Position numbers and translations under genes: made by a program. The notes beneath the pieces are model-generated. The model was given only the letters and a program-made list of their open reading frames with translations, was not told the DNA's origin and did no database searches. A stretch of DNA of 64,000 bases from Neospora caninum Liverpool (Eukaryota > Apicomplexa > Conoidasida > Eucoccidiorida > Sarcocystidae): assembly GCF_000208865.1 (NCBI RefSeq), contig NC_018397.1, forward strand, positions 2,170,001 to 2,234,000. Reading direction: 5' to 3'. Shown piece by piece: positions 25,640 to 44,959 of the stretch (the first letter of the stretch is position 1; each line of letters begins with the position of its first letter).

Positions 25640-26839
25640 GGCGGGAGACGGAGACAAAGAGAGACAGGGAAAAGAGAGAGCCGTGAACAGGGGCGCCAGC
25701 GGAGGGCGAAAAAGGCGACCGGACGAAAGAGAAGGCGAAAACGGGGAGTGTTTCGCGAAAACGGAAAGAGAGCAAAAAGACAATCGACTACGCGCGGTCT
25801 TGACGTCATGCAGACACTCGTCCCATGGAGGTGTCTTTGCTCTTTTTCTGAGGGGAAAAATCCGAAAATGATACCGATCTGCAGGCGCAAGATCGCGGAA
25901 AGAGACACGAACGTCAAAAGCGAGGAAAAGAAGCAAATACACTGCACCCGACGACACACGATTCCAGTGCTGTCCCTCTTTGTGTCGGGCACGCGTCAAA
26001 TCGAAAGACGCCGCGCCTCGCGAAGGTTTTCCTGTCTCTCTCTTCTTGCCTCGAGGGGCTGCCTGTGTGTCTCTGCCGCGAAAAGGCACAAGGAGACGGG
26101 AGGGGGACACGGAGCAGCGCGCAGCGTTCGCGGGTTTTGAGAACCCGGCACTTTTCGTTCGCGATCAGAGGGGAAACAAGCGGGTTTTTCTCGCGACTGC
26201 CGCCGTGCAAAAAACGCTGAAAGAGTGCCCGGAGGAAGAAAAGGGAACGAGACCCAGAGAGAAACGAGCGACAGCCGGAGGGAAATCGAGTTTTGTCTCG
26301 CCTCGCGGGAACTCTGGGGCCCTCGCGCGCGAATTGAGGCGCCTCTCTTGTGAGCCAGAAGAGAGCCCTTCCTTTCTGCCGATCAGACAGAGAAATGAGC
26401 GTTAGAACGTGAGGAGAGATTGTGGTTTGCCGGACCAACGGTCAGGAAAGGCATCGCACAGGGAAAGCTTTTTCAGACACTCCAACTTTGTTTGAAATCA
26501 GGAATCCCTCTCTTTAGCGCGTGTGTAACAAGGAAAACCAGCGACCCTCAGGTATGCGATGGGTGTTGCTTGCCAGGCGACTTTTTGAAGATTATGAATC
26601 TTCTAGAAGAGGGCCGTTTTTCCCTGGGTCAAGCCCATACACTGTTCTGTCCGTCCGCCTCCGCACGCAGCCCTGAAGGCTTCTCGGCTCTTCTCTCGAG
26701 GGGTTTCCCGTACAACACCGCTTTATCTGGGGAGTGAACGGTATCGCCCGCTTCGTGGACGGACGACGGTGAAACGCCAGAAATTCCCGCGAAACGTTTG
26801 CATGCGTAGACCGGCTGACTTTGTCGGTTCAGCTGAGCC
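25640..26839. other. Divergent intergenic region
   Basis: This lies between the proposed start of the nucleoredoxin-like gene (minus) and the next plus-strand gene, so it should hold both promoters. Long ORFs on both strands here (for example 25376-26110 minus) are rich in Arg, Ser and Pro and show no motif. Further 5' exons of the nucleoredoxin-like gene could lie here. Confidence 0.4.
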
Positions 26840-28946
26840 ATGGCCAGTCAGAAACTGCAGGAAATCTGCGCTCGGCACAGATTTCTAGATAGAGAACGCA
26901 GTGCACATCCCTATCTGTATTCCGCGTCAAACCCAGTCGGTTTGGTAAGCCTGCTATTCAGCCGTCTTTGTGGACATCCGTCCGAGATGTAGTGCTCAGA
27001 AGGGTGCGGAGCTCTCCCTCTGTTTGGCCTTTGCCTGGAAGACCATCTTCCGCGGGAACGTGCGTTGGAAACGTGGGTTGTAAAGGCTGGGTATCGGAAG
27101 CGTTCGCTTGAAACCGGTCGCAAAGGGAAAGAACAAGACCCAATTTGCTTTACCAACAGAGTCGAATCGCACGCGCAGTGGAAGAAGTTAGCGTGTAACA
27201 ATGGTGAATGCACCTTCACACTCTCTACAACCGCCGAGAATCCTTTTACCAGATGTGTGGCAGCGCCACTAGGGCAGGCTGCGCGACTGAATTAAATGGA
27301 TTTCTCTGAATCCAAAATGGTTCGGCGTGCTTTTCGTCAAGAGCTCGCCGCAGCATTTCCTGTCGTGGCGTCAGAACATGTCCTTGCCAGTCCCCGTCAA
27401 CTGGAAAACGACACAAACTCCGCGGCGTTAACACCGGGCCATGTCCATGTTGCCTTGCTCCGAAAGACACAAGGCTTCGTAATGACGCAGTATCTGCTTC
27501 CAAAGCGATAATAGAATACACGGTCTAGCGCTGATCTTTATGTTCCTAATGCCGGCTTTGTACGGGGGGCACGCAATACCATTCAGATAAAACCTGAAGC
27601 TGGACTCCTTGTCACGCTTTATACAATGGGATTCCTAGGTTTATATGGTAGCTTCTCTGTACTAATCTATATAGGTTGCATCCGTGTATTCGTTCATCAA
27701 CCGTGAGTCCTTTAAGAATGCGGGCTCAGTCCGTCAGTGTTACTTTTTGGGGCAACAGATTGTGTGCAGGCATGAACGTGGCTATTTTGGTGTAGTGCCG
27801 GAATTTCTGGAAGGCAAGACGCCAGCAGGTCTTGCTGCCGTTTTGCTGAGGCACAGTCTTGACGGGCGGGGTCTGCGAACATAAAGCGTGAAATCGAGGA
27901 AGTCTCCCAAAAGAGAGCGCATCCGCACAATGCAGTTTCCGCTCTAGGGAAGAAGACATAGAAGGGACAACCACTCCACTAACGGGACATTCTGCAACAG
28001 AGAGCCGACGAATCGCATCTTTTGCTTGTAGTGAGTGAAGGAACAAGAGGGCATGTGTTCTGGGCCTGGAAAGAATTGCCAGGACCGCGAAAACTCTTGT
28101 GTGGTTCGGTGCTGCTTGCCGTTCTTGTGTTTTCTGTGATTGTAGTTGGCATGCCATTTCTCAGATCAGATTTTCCCGAGCTTTATTTCTGCCGGGTCTT
28201 CCAGAGAAAATGTGGCGGCATCTGCGGAATCACTGAAAAACCGGAAGGCGAAAGCGTGGTTTGCCGTCGATTCGACTTAAAACAGGTGGTAGAAATCACT
28301 GCATTCTTTGCTCATGCATGCCGCCGCTTCAACGCCGGTGAGTTGCAGTGCCTTCTCGTGTGCGGCGTTCTACCCTCCCCCCTTTGTCTTTCCATCCAAA
28401 GTGACCATCGTTCAGCAAATATTGTGTTCCTGACATCACGAAAGACGCTCCTTTTGTGGAGGTCTGTCTCTTGTCGTCGAAAAAGATCGGTTTATCGCAT
28501 GGGAAGTTGCCTCTGGCCCGCCCGACACCACCGCGATTGCAGTCCTGTTCCCTGCAACGGGTTTTACCGAGGGGGGCCAGCCGTTTTGCTTCTGTGAAAA
28601 AATCCGCTCGTCGCTCACCTGAGAGCTGCAATTTACCGGCCATGTCGGCTCCGCGTGCGTAAGTCGAAGCGCCGACAAACCTGGCAGATTTCAAGACAAA
28701 CCGCAGTGTGCCCCAGCCGGCGCAGTTCGCTGCACATATCTCCAGTGTGCGAAGTGTACGTACACCGCACGTGTGCCAAGGACCACGGCTTTTGCGATCA
28801 TGGCGTTGGAGAGAACCCACGTAGTTCGCCTGAGTCTCGCTTGCGGACAGAGACCTTTTTCTACCCGACAGAGCACCAGGGACGAAAGGCGGCTGCGTCG
28901 GCACATTCCCCTCGGAGAGACTGGGCAGCGGTACAACGGCGGTTGA
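26840..28946 (+). CDS. Hypothetical cysteine-containing single-pass membrane protein (six exons)
   Basis: I do not recognise the family. Exons 26840-26944, 27086-27203, 27342-27478, 27759-27828, 28032-28337 and 28696-28946 all have GT-AG borders and join without a phase conflict to 987 nt (328 residues). The start is MASQKLQEICARHRF in the context GAGCCATGG. Exon 1 ends at a good GTAAGC donor and exon 5 at GTGAGT. Exon 5 encodes a strong membrane segment (about residues 166-186, around SVLLAVLVFSVIVVGMPFL), followed by cysteine-rich stretches (CGGICG, then CAPAGAVRCTYLQCAKC in exon 6). The intron between exons 3 and 4 contains the mitochondrial-like insert. Exon 2's acceptor (TGTAAAG) and exon 4's donor (GTCTTG) are weak, so those borders could move. 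Confidence 0.45.
27516..27645 (+). other. Nuclear copy of mitochondrial DNA (cox1 fragment plus a second AT-rich piece)
   Basis: Positions 27516-27569 translate to IHGLALIFMFLMPALYGG, which matches the conserved cytochrome c oxidase subunit 1 segment around MIFMFLMPALYGG. The similarity stops abruptly at 27569, where family members continue into FGNY. The following AT-rich stretch, including a 21-bp core at 27625-27645 that recurs at 56.1 kb, has a similar look and may be another rearranged mitochondrial block. Toxoplasma is known to carry many short nuclear mitochondrial fragments, and its mitochondrial genome is itself made of shuffled blocks. The cox1 assignment is firm; the rest is inference. 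Confidence 0.7.
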
Positions 28947-29222
28947 GTTTTTTGCGCTGGACCGTCGGAATTCGAGATTCTAGATGGTTCTCGGACAAGT
29001 TGCTGGAACGGCTCGTGGAAAGCGACTGAGGAGGCGAAGCGCACGGAACCGCAGAGGGAAGCAAGAAAACGGCCGGAACAGGCATGAAAGGGAGGAATTC
29101 GGTCGAACAATAAATACATAGAAAAACACTGTTTGTCAGGCCTGCTTCCTCCGTGTCCAATCACTCGCGCAGCGTGGGAGTCCGGAGTGCAGTCCCGTTC
29201 CCTCCTCTGCTCTTCTATCCCA

Positions 29223-31796
29223 ATGCCCGGAAGAAACGCAGAGGGCGCGAGACCTTCGTCTCCAGCAGTCGCATGTGAATCGTCTGCAGCCAGAACGTCT
29301 TCGACTGCTTCCCTGGGTCATCCCACATGGTGGCTTTCCGCTGACCTCTCCGACGTCTTGTTGAGGCGTGCCTCTGAGCCGCTTCCCAATTCTCTCTCTG
29401 CCTCGCCTTCTTTGTCCCGTGGCTCTTTTTCGCCCGAGGTGCACTGTGAAGATTTTCTGGCAGACGTGCTCGAGCACTGTTTCCGCGAGCGTGCGTTTCG
29501 TTCCTCTCCTATCGACGCGAATGCCCTCGGCATTCACACGTGCCTAGGCTCAGCGGTGAAGGAGGCGGTGCTTGCCTACTCTCGCGACTGTTCTGTCGCC
29601 GGTGTCGACCCACCCCAGAAAGACAGTTGGGTTTCCGCAGTCGAAAAAATCGTCTCTCCCCCATCTCCCCTGGTGTCGAATTCCTCTGCCGCTCCTCACT
29701 TCCCTTCTGGTTTCCTTCCCGGCAGCGAGGGCGAATCGGCGGCAGAGGAGGGAGAAAATGGAGGCGAGAGGCTCGTTTCGTCTTCTCTCCCCGCTCCCCT
29801 TTCTCCCTCCTCGCCGGCTGGCGGAGGCGGGTTTGAGACCCAGCGGAGCTCCTCGCTTCTTGCCTCCTTGCCTGCAGAAGAAGAACGGCAAAGTCCGTTT
29901 CAGCTGTACGTGTCCAAGCGACGACGAGGGCGAAAGAACCGGAAAGAAAGAGAGGAGCTGAGGGACCGCAGAAAGGAGCAACACAACGGACACCAAGGCG
30001 GAATGCATCCCGGCAGGTTTCCTCCTGGGTATTTCCCCACACCTCCAGAGCGGGGCCAGCTGGAGGCCCAAGCCGCCCCCCGCTCCCGACGTCGCAGCAG
30101 AAATGGTGCACGGGAAATCTCCCATTCCGCTTCTGTCCCGTCTTCTCGTTCGGCGCCGCCGCCTTCGACACCCTTCCCCCCTTCGGCTCCGGCATCTTCT
30201 GCTCTCTCACCTGACCTGCTTCTCTTTTTTGCGCCTTCAGACGATGCAGAAAGAAAAGACACGGCGAGCACAGGCGAGGTATCTATGCTGGCCTTTTGGC
30301 GGAATCTCCAGTTGCGTTTCCGCAGACGTCTTCTTACGTCTCCTCCCGAAGATTTCAGTTCTTGTCAGGTTCCGTCTCTCGCTCCAGCTTCTACCGTTCG
30401 GTCTTCGTCTCGTGCTTCTCTGTCCACAAGTCTCCCTCCTGAGGAACACATCGACAGCCACACCAGACAACCAAAGCCTCTAGAGACCCTCTGCGGCAAA
30501 ACGTGCCACTACACGAATCTCTTGCGTACTTCCTCCTCTTCCTCCTCCTCTTTCTCTTCGTCTTTCTCTTCTTCTTTCTCTTCTTCTTCCTCTTCTTCTT
30601 CCTCTTCTGTCTCGTCTGCTCTCGCTTCCGTTTCTTCGTTTGATGAGGTCTTGCTTCGGCGCGTGCCGTCCTCTTGGCTCTTCAGCGCAGTTCGGCCGGC
30701 GCCCCCACCGGGTTTTCGTTTCCGGCCGCTGGTGCTGGACGGTGTCAACGTTGCGACGGTGGAGGTGAGTGCGCGAAGACGCAGTTGCCCAGCGCGGCTC
30801 TTTGCGGCCTCTCTGCGCTCGCGAGCCGAGACTTCACAAGACAGGTTCCGTTGCGAAGCCTGTGGACGGCCTCTCGGGAACGCCGAGCTGTCTTTCGACG
30901 GCTGGCTCCTCGAAGAAGCCGTCGATTTCTTCCTGCAGGCGAAAGCAGCCTCCATTTGTGTGGTTCTGCCCGCCTGGCGGCTCAAGGAGGCGCGCAACTT
31001 GGCCGTCCTTGCTCGACGGAGAAAGAAAGAACGACTCGGCGGCTCGGCTGCGACCTCGGCTTCCCGGCAGGCCGGGGGCCACGAGACCGGAGCTGGCTCG
31101 GCGTCCTCGGCCCTTCGGCGCTCTCAGTCAGTGGGAATCGCAGTGGCGGAGTCCCGAGGAAGGAGACAGGAGACCGGAGACAGAAGAGACGCGCTGCAGC
31201 GGTCAGGGTCCAGCGCAGAGCGCCTGGGCCGCGTGAGCCGGAGGCACAGCCACGTGCACGAACCGCCTCGCGACCTCGGGAAGTTTCCAGTGTCAGCTTG
31301 CCCCTTCTGCAATTTCAAATCTGTCTCCACCTCTTCATCTGAGGGGCGTTCTTCTTTTTGGCGGCATCGTCGCGCAGTGATGGTGGGGTCAGATGCAGTG
31401 CTGCGTTTGGAGAAGAAGGGATTTCTGGTTCTCGCGCCGAGTCGGTTTCCACAATGCTCGTTCGATTCGGGGTGTTGCGTCGAGACCACGTTTTCGTGCT
31501 GCTACGACGATCTGCTGGCCCTCACGGTCACGGAGCACCAGCGAGGCTGTCTCATCTCGCGAGACGGCTTCTCAGACATTCTCAACTCTTCGCGCGGCGT
31601 CGCTTTCCGCAGATGCATTCTGCGGCACGTGCTCCGCTTTCGTCTGAGCGGCGGGCGGTTCCAGCTCGAGGAGCCGGGGCCAAACTGGGCCCAGCGCAGC
31701 TGTACGTACACCCCAGGCCTTTCCGTTCGGACGCACACCTTGCTTGCACTCTACGAGACAAAAGAAGCAGCGGAAGCGCGCGAAACCAGAGGGTAG
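29223..31796 (+). CDS. MCPIP1/Regnase-like NYN-domain endoribonuclease
   Basis: A single long open frame encodes 857 residues from the first ATG (29223, context CCCAATGCC). The first 490 residues are Ser/Pro/Glu-rich, including a poly-Ser run coded by TCC/TCT repeats at about 30527-30617. The C-terminal half matches the Zc3h12a-type NYN ribonuclease fold. FRPLVLDGVNVA holds the first catalytic Asp (506), FDGWLLEEAVDFFLQ and ICVVLPAWR give the next strand and helix, and LEKKGFLVLAPSR precedes CYDD (Asp 762/763) and ISRDGFSD (Asp 781, 785). All the acidic residues known to bind metal in MCPIP1 are present. A basic insertion of more than 120 residues separates VVLPAWR from the LEKKG block. A GTGAGT donor lies directly after LDGVNVATVE (about 30766), so a short intron there is possible although the frame stays open. 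No CCCH zinc finger is visible. Expected role: mRNA cleavage or decay. Confidence 0.75.
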   Translation: MPGRNAEGARPSSPAVACESSAARTSSTASLGHPTWWLSADLSDVLLRRASEPLPNSLSASPSLSRGSFSPEVHCEDFLADVLEHCFRERAFRSSPIDANALGIHTCLGSAVKEAVLAYSRDCSVAGVDPPQKDSWVSAVEKIVSPPSPLVSNSSAAPHFPSGFLPGSEGESAAEEGENGGERLVSSSLPAPLSPSSPAGGGGFETQRSSSLLASLPAEEERQSPFQLYVSKRRRGRKNRKEREELRDRRKEQHNGHQGGMHPGRFPPGYFPTPPERGQLEAQAAPRSRRRSRNGAREISHSASVPSSRSAPPPSTPFPPSAPASSALSPDLLLFFAPSDDAERKDTASTGEVSMLAFWRNLQLRFRRRLLTSPPEDFSSCQVPSLAPASTVRSSSRASLSTSLPPEEHIDSHTRQPKPLETLCGKTCHYTNLLRTSSSSSSSFSSSFSSSFSSSSSSSSSSVSSALASVSSFDEVLLRRVPSSWLFSAVRPAPPPGFRFRPLVLDGVNVATVEVSARRRSCPARLFAASLRSRAETSQDRFRCEACGRPLGNAELSFDGWLLEEAVDFFLQAKAASICVVLPAWRLKEARNLAVLARRRKKERLGGSAATSASRQAGGHETGAGSASSALRRSQSVGIAVAESRGRRQETGDRRDALQRSGSSAERLGRVSRRHSHVHEPPRDLGKFPVSACPFCNFKSVSTSSSEGRSSFWRHRRAVMVGSDAVLRLEKKGFLVLAPSRFPQCSFDSGCCVETTFSCCYDDLLALTVTEHQRGCLISRDGFSDILNSSRGVAFRRCILRHVLRFRLSGGRFQLEEPGPNWAQRSCTYTPGLSVRTHTLLALYETKEAAEARETRG

Positions 31797-32818
31797 GCGA
31801 AGAGGTACAGATCCCTCCGGACTGCGAACCTGAAAGAAAGAGAGATTTGGGAGACCGGAACAGGAAAAGCGGCGAGAAGGGAGACGCAGAAAACGCGGCA
31901 GAGAGGCGGGCAGCGCGGGGCTGTCTCAGAGAGAACTGGTGTAGAACGGTGGACGTCATCGGGAGAAGACGATTGAGGAACGGTCGAAAGAGAGGCAAAG
32001 GCGGTGAGGACGGGAAATCCGGGATACTCGGGGGCGAGGGCGAACGAGGCGGTGACAGACGCGAGCCTCGCGAAAGGGAGGGAGAGGAGCTTCGTGAGGT
32101 AGAGGGCGTCGCAGAACAGCCAGAAGAGGAGAAAAGGGAGAGGTGGGACGAGAGAAGGGAACGGCAGTTTGGAAAATCGCGGTTCTAGGGCAGCGCAAGG
32201 AGATGGGTGTCCTCACCTTTAGCATTTGGAAGGAAAGGAACGGGAAGGTGAGAGAATACAACGGAGAACGGAAAACGGACAGTTAGGGAGACGGGTTTCA
32301 CTGACAGGTATGGAAGGACTTTCGTTTTTCTTTTAAAGTAGAAAGCGCGTTCTTTTCTCTTGAGAACAAAGAAGGCCTTCTCTTCCCTGTGAAGCAAATG
32401 GCCGAGGAGAGAGAACGCTCCACAGGGGACAGGGAGAGCTCGTTTTTTTCTACACGTTCTCAACTTTCTGCATCTCCCTTGTGTGTGTGTGTGTGTGGGA
32501 AGGAAGTGGACGCGTCCTACATTTTCTTGTCTCTTTGTTTCTTGTCGCCTGTATTTGCTTTTGTCACCCCGCTTCGTGCCTGTTCTCTCGGCTTGTTTGT
32601 AGCGAGGTTCCAGCTGTTTTTGCGTTTGAGATGGTACAGTGTGGCCTTTCAAACGCTTCGCATTTTCAACGTCGCGGCCTTTATATGGAAAGCATTTCTC
32701 GCTTCGGAGACACCTGGTGTCTCCAAAAGGACGCGGAGAAAAAACATCGGGTCCACTTCGAAAGCCTTCATCCAGTTTCGAAACAGATGCCATACCACCA
32801 AGAATTCGTGCATTTCGA
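31797..32818. other. Intergenic region, no gene seen
   Basis: About 1 kb between the 3' end of the NYN ribonuclease gene and the proposed last exon of the TRAPPC13-like gene. The first 300 bases are purine-rich on the plus strand. A GT dinucleotide run lies near 32480-32498. No motif-bearing ORF was found. Confidence 0.5.
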
Positions 32819-41262
<8,444 letters not shown>

Positions 41263-43423
41263 TGAGACAGGAGCCGGCAGAACAGCCCTGCCGGCCGTGA
41301 GGATTTTTGCGGGACAAGAGTGGAGACTGGACCGCCAAGCGCGTGTGGGGGCGTTAACTTGAAGAGATACCACGCTCTGTAGAATCTCTGGTATGTACAC
41401 AGCGAGCCCTCGCCATGTATATCTATGTCTTACGTCTCCACATGTATATGTGAGGGTGTGTATCAAACGGTGTACGGGCGTCTAAGAACGGGTATGTCTG
41501 TTGCACAGCCCAGCTTTTTAGGCCCGCATAAAGGTCTTGGCAAGTGTGCGTCCATTTGAGGAACCAGACGGACTGCGCGCGGACGAAACCCCGGCAGGAG
41601 ACGACAGCGGACGAAGAAGAAAAGAGCAAAAGAGAGGCTGAATCGTAGAGCAGACTCACGGGCACGAGGGGCATCAAGTTTCACAGTGTATGGAAAGCAC
41701 AACCAAAGGAAAAGCCGAGAGAGAGGAACAATGGCCCACACAGCGTCTCACGTTATTGTGAGTACGAACGAGCAGTCGGAGCATCACGAGGGAGCGAGTG
41801 AAGGCTGTGCAGAGAGGAAGCCTTCCGTAAAAAGTCCGAATGCGGAGAAGCGGGGTAGGTCCGAGGGCGTCGGGAAGCGTACTCAAGAGAACGACTATAA
41901 ACAGAGTTTTTCCACATCAGCGAGAAGCCGCCTTTTTGTCTCCGGTGAATCGCGCGGAAAGGCAAGGGTCGGAGAAGGCGCCGCTCTTAAGTAAAGCAGC
42001 GCGAACGGCAGAAAGAGGAAAACGAAGCGAGAGAGAAAGCGCCCTGGGGACGCGCTTCTTTCGGTCCTGGATCAAGGAAACGCCTTAGCAGACACCCAGG
42101 TCGTCTCAGAAACAGCCGCGCAGAGTGGATTGCAGAGAGGCCACGTCCGTCCGCCTCGTACACATCTGCATGTCCGCATCCGAATAGACAAATATGTGTT
42201 CAATAAACGTGGATGTGTAGATCCACAGATGCGTTCGCTTGTTTTTCGTCCAATCGGAAACGCGCAGTTCCTACTGAGCGAGCTCTGCCCGTACGCGGCG
42301 GCGGCGGCGACTCACTGGGTCCGCAAAAGCCCGCCGAAGGAAAGAGACGATTGGCGGAGAAAATTGAGCGGAAAGAGTACCAAACACGAAGTTTATTGGG
42401 AAACTTCAGACCATGTGAAGCAAAGCGTGAAAAAACCGACCAACAAAACGCCGCTAGCGCGCATGCAAGGTGGCTTCTTGCTGGCTCAGATCACGCGCAC
42501 TTACGGTGTCTGAAGAACTCGATCGTTTTGAGTGTGCTGTACTCCGCGAAATTGCAGCCAGAAAAAGGATATTCCCCCGCAAAAGGTTTCCTGGAGTCTC
42601 CTATTGTGGGAAACGAAACGAGAAGCATAACTCGCCGACGTATTGTTATCTCTCCCCTGCCTTGGCGTAACGTTCGGGTCCTGCGGCGAATTTCTTCCGG
42701 GCCTCGAAACCCTGTTGAGTTGGCTCAGCGCTTTATGACGTTCCGAGCTTTTTTCAAGATCCCAACAAATAACCGATACTCTGGAACGTGGAGAAAGGCT
42801 CAATTCTCGTCAGAACAAGAGAATGGCGTGGATGTGCAGGCAAATGTCTAGCCCGTTCACCCACCCCCCTCGAAAAAGTTCCTGGCTAACGCCATTCTCT
42901 CGTTTAAAATCCCGAGTCGTTCCGCTGCAGTTTCCCTCGTTACACCCTTCAGGTGGAGCGTCCTGAGACCTTAACATAGGCATTCAATGAACTGGAGAAG
43001 AAAATCCCTACAAAAGTGCCTCTATCCCTCAAGTTGCAGGTCACTCGGAGGGAAAAAACATCGGTGGACATGGGCATCGGACACCTGCGTTCCAAGGTTC
43101 AAGTTTCCTCTGTTGCTGTCTTGGTCCCTGAGTAGCAGGGAAACCGAGGTGCCCGTTCTTTTCGAAACACAAACCGCCGAGATGGTTAATCGTATAGCAC
43201 TGATTGTGGCCGGCCGGACAGTCTAGACACGGATTCAAGTTTTCCACCGGCTGGTCAGTGCCCGTCGGGGCGAGCTCCGGCGGTTCTGTTCACGGAAAAC
43301 ATCATAGCAGCCAATTTCTAGCGCTTTAAGGTTTCACGAAACGCACATCCCTGAAGATGAATCACAGAAGAAAAATCGCTGAAAGGGTGAAGTGCCCTTC
43401 CTGCGATTCACGCACCCTTTCAG
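41263..43423. other. Upstream region of the TRAPPC13-like gene and 5' part of the next plus-strand gene
   Basis: Likely promoter of the TRAPPC13-like gene on the left. The right part (about 42.2-43.4 kb) has several plausible but unlinked plus-strand exon candidates, for example around 42230-42500 and 43050-43226. I could not join these to the exons at 43424-44660, so the start of that gene is missing from this annotation. Confidence 0.35.
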
Positions 43424-44660
43424 CAGCACGACACAGGCCCGTCTTCGCGGCAGGGACAGCGCAGTGCGGTTATTCACCTCCACAGAAAATCTCAGTGATT
43501 CTGAAACCTTTATGGTTTTCGCTGCAGGACATCCGTACTTGGTAAGTACTAACATCTGGCTAAATGACTCTAAATAAATAGTGCAGAAATCAGTGGGCTT
43601 AAGCGTAGTTTTTGGCTATTCGTCAGTAGTCAGAATATCAATGCCGGTAGAGTCCGCTCGATCGAGGAACAGTGATACGCAGTAGTGTAAGATATACGTT
43701 ACAGCTCTTGACTCAAGAAGATGCACCCCGGGAACTCCGAGCATCTAGTGAGCGATACTTCCTGTCGCGTGACCTTGACGCAGAGTAAGTTCCACAACAT
43801 CGTGTGGCGTTCGGTCGAGCAGAAATATGTTGGAGGCACACAAAACCATTTCCGGCATGCAAGTCCGGTTTGCCAGCCAAACGAAACCCGAAAGTGAAAC
43901 AAGTGCCACAAATGAAAGCAGCTACTTATGGCAGACAAAAAAGGGTTCAAGAGCATCGGTTCCTGTCAGGGGTCCGGGCTTCTCTCGGACTGCGACCGTG
44001 CTGTACCATGAAATCCGCTATAGCGCACAACTTCAGTAAGCTTGAACCGCATGGTTTCATCGTGTGAGGGAAAAGGTGTATGGCGGAACATTAGAACCTT
44101 TTCTCAAGTATGTGAGACAGTTCCATAGATGATAGCGGCTTCACGGGGGGACTCTCTTCTGACAAGCAAAACCCGTGGTAACCCTATCCGCGCCGCAGCT
44201 GCCTCCACTGTGATTGAACAGGGCTGAAGCTCCGGATGTCGTTAACAGGTCGGTAGCTGGATTTATTACGCAGCACGAATTGGGTTTTTTAAGTGTCATG
44301 GTCTAGCATTGTGTTTCCAGAGGTTCGTGTTTTTTTGTCAGAAATTCACAACCTCTGTCGACAGAGCGCGGTGTCGACAGCAGAGAACGCGAAAAGGTCA
44401 CTCCACACTGGCTGGTTGAGCAGCATAAACGCTGCCGCCAAAAACACGTCTACCGAGTCTCTGACGCTCCTTCTGTCCCCTTTACAATCGAGGAGTTTTA
44501 TGTCAGGATGACTCTTTGGAACACAAGTCTGCTCTCAAGGATGAATGCAAGCATAAACCGCAACTGGGCAGCGCGTGGTGCCTTGCATGCCCAGCGGATC
44601 TTGTTTTTCAAGACACGGCACGCGCCACGTGGTAAAGCCTTCGCTCAACTAGCTCGCTAA
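43424..44660 (+). CDS. Hypothetical protein, 3' exons only
   Basis: No family recognised. Three candidate exons are 43424-43541 (ending at a GTAAGT donor, peptide ending VFAAGHPYL), one ending at 44035 (GTAAGC donor, containing TKPESETSATNESSYLWQ), and 44321-44660. The last two join in phase: the split codon CA|A leads into GSCFFVRNSQPLST and an open frame of 113 codons ending at TAA. That last exon includes TPHWLVEQHKRC, VPFTIEEFYVRM and a basic C-terminus. The 5' border of the middle exon is unresolved because its frame does not follow the first exon directly, so another short exon or a different acceptor is needed. The initiator is not identified. Confidence 0.4.
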
Positions 44661-44959
44661 CCCTGTTGAGGGCGAGACGACGGCACGACTGCTCATTGGA
44701 GATTCACGGCGATTGTGCCACCGATTTTTTTCGTGTGAAGTGTTGGTCAGAGAAAAAGTTATCTGCTCAAATCGGAGGCGATTTCCCGGTCCCTGCAGTG
44801 TCTGGACAGCTCGAGCCATGAGGCCGCTGTTGCCACAGGACGCCGCGGGACTCTGATTGTTGCCAAACTTGTTCTCGACGTGGAGTGCTGAGTGTCGGTC
44901 TCTTTTCTTCCAAAAATGTCCAGTCAATTCCCATTTTCCCTGCCGGTCTTGCAAGGAAA

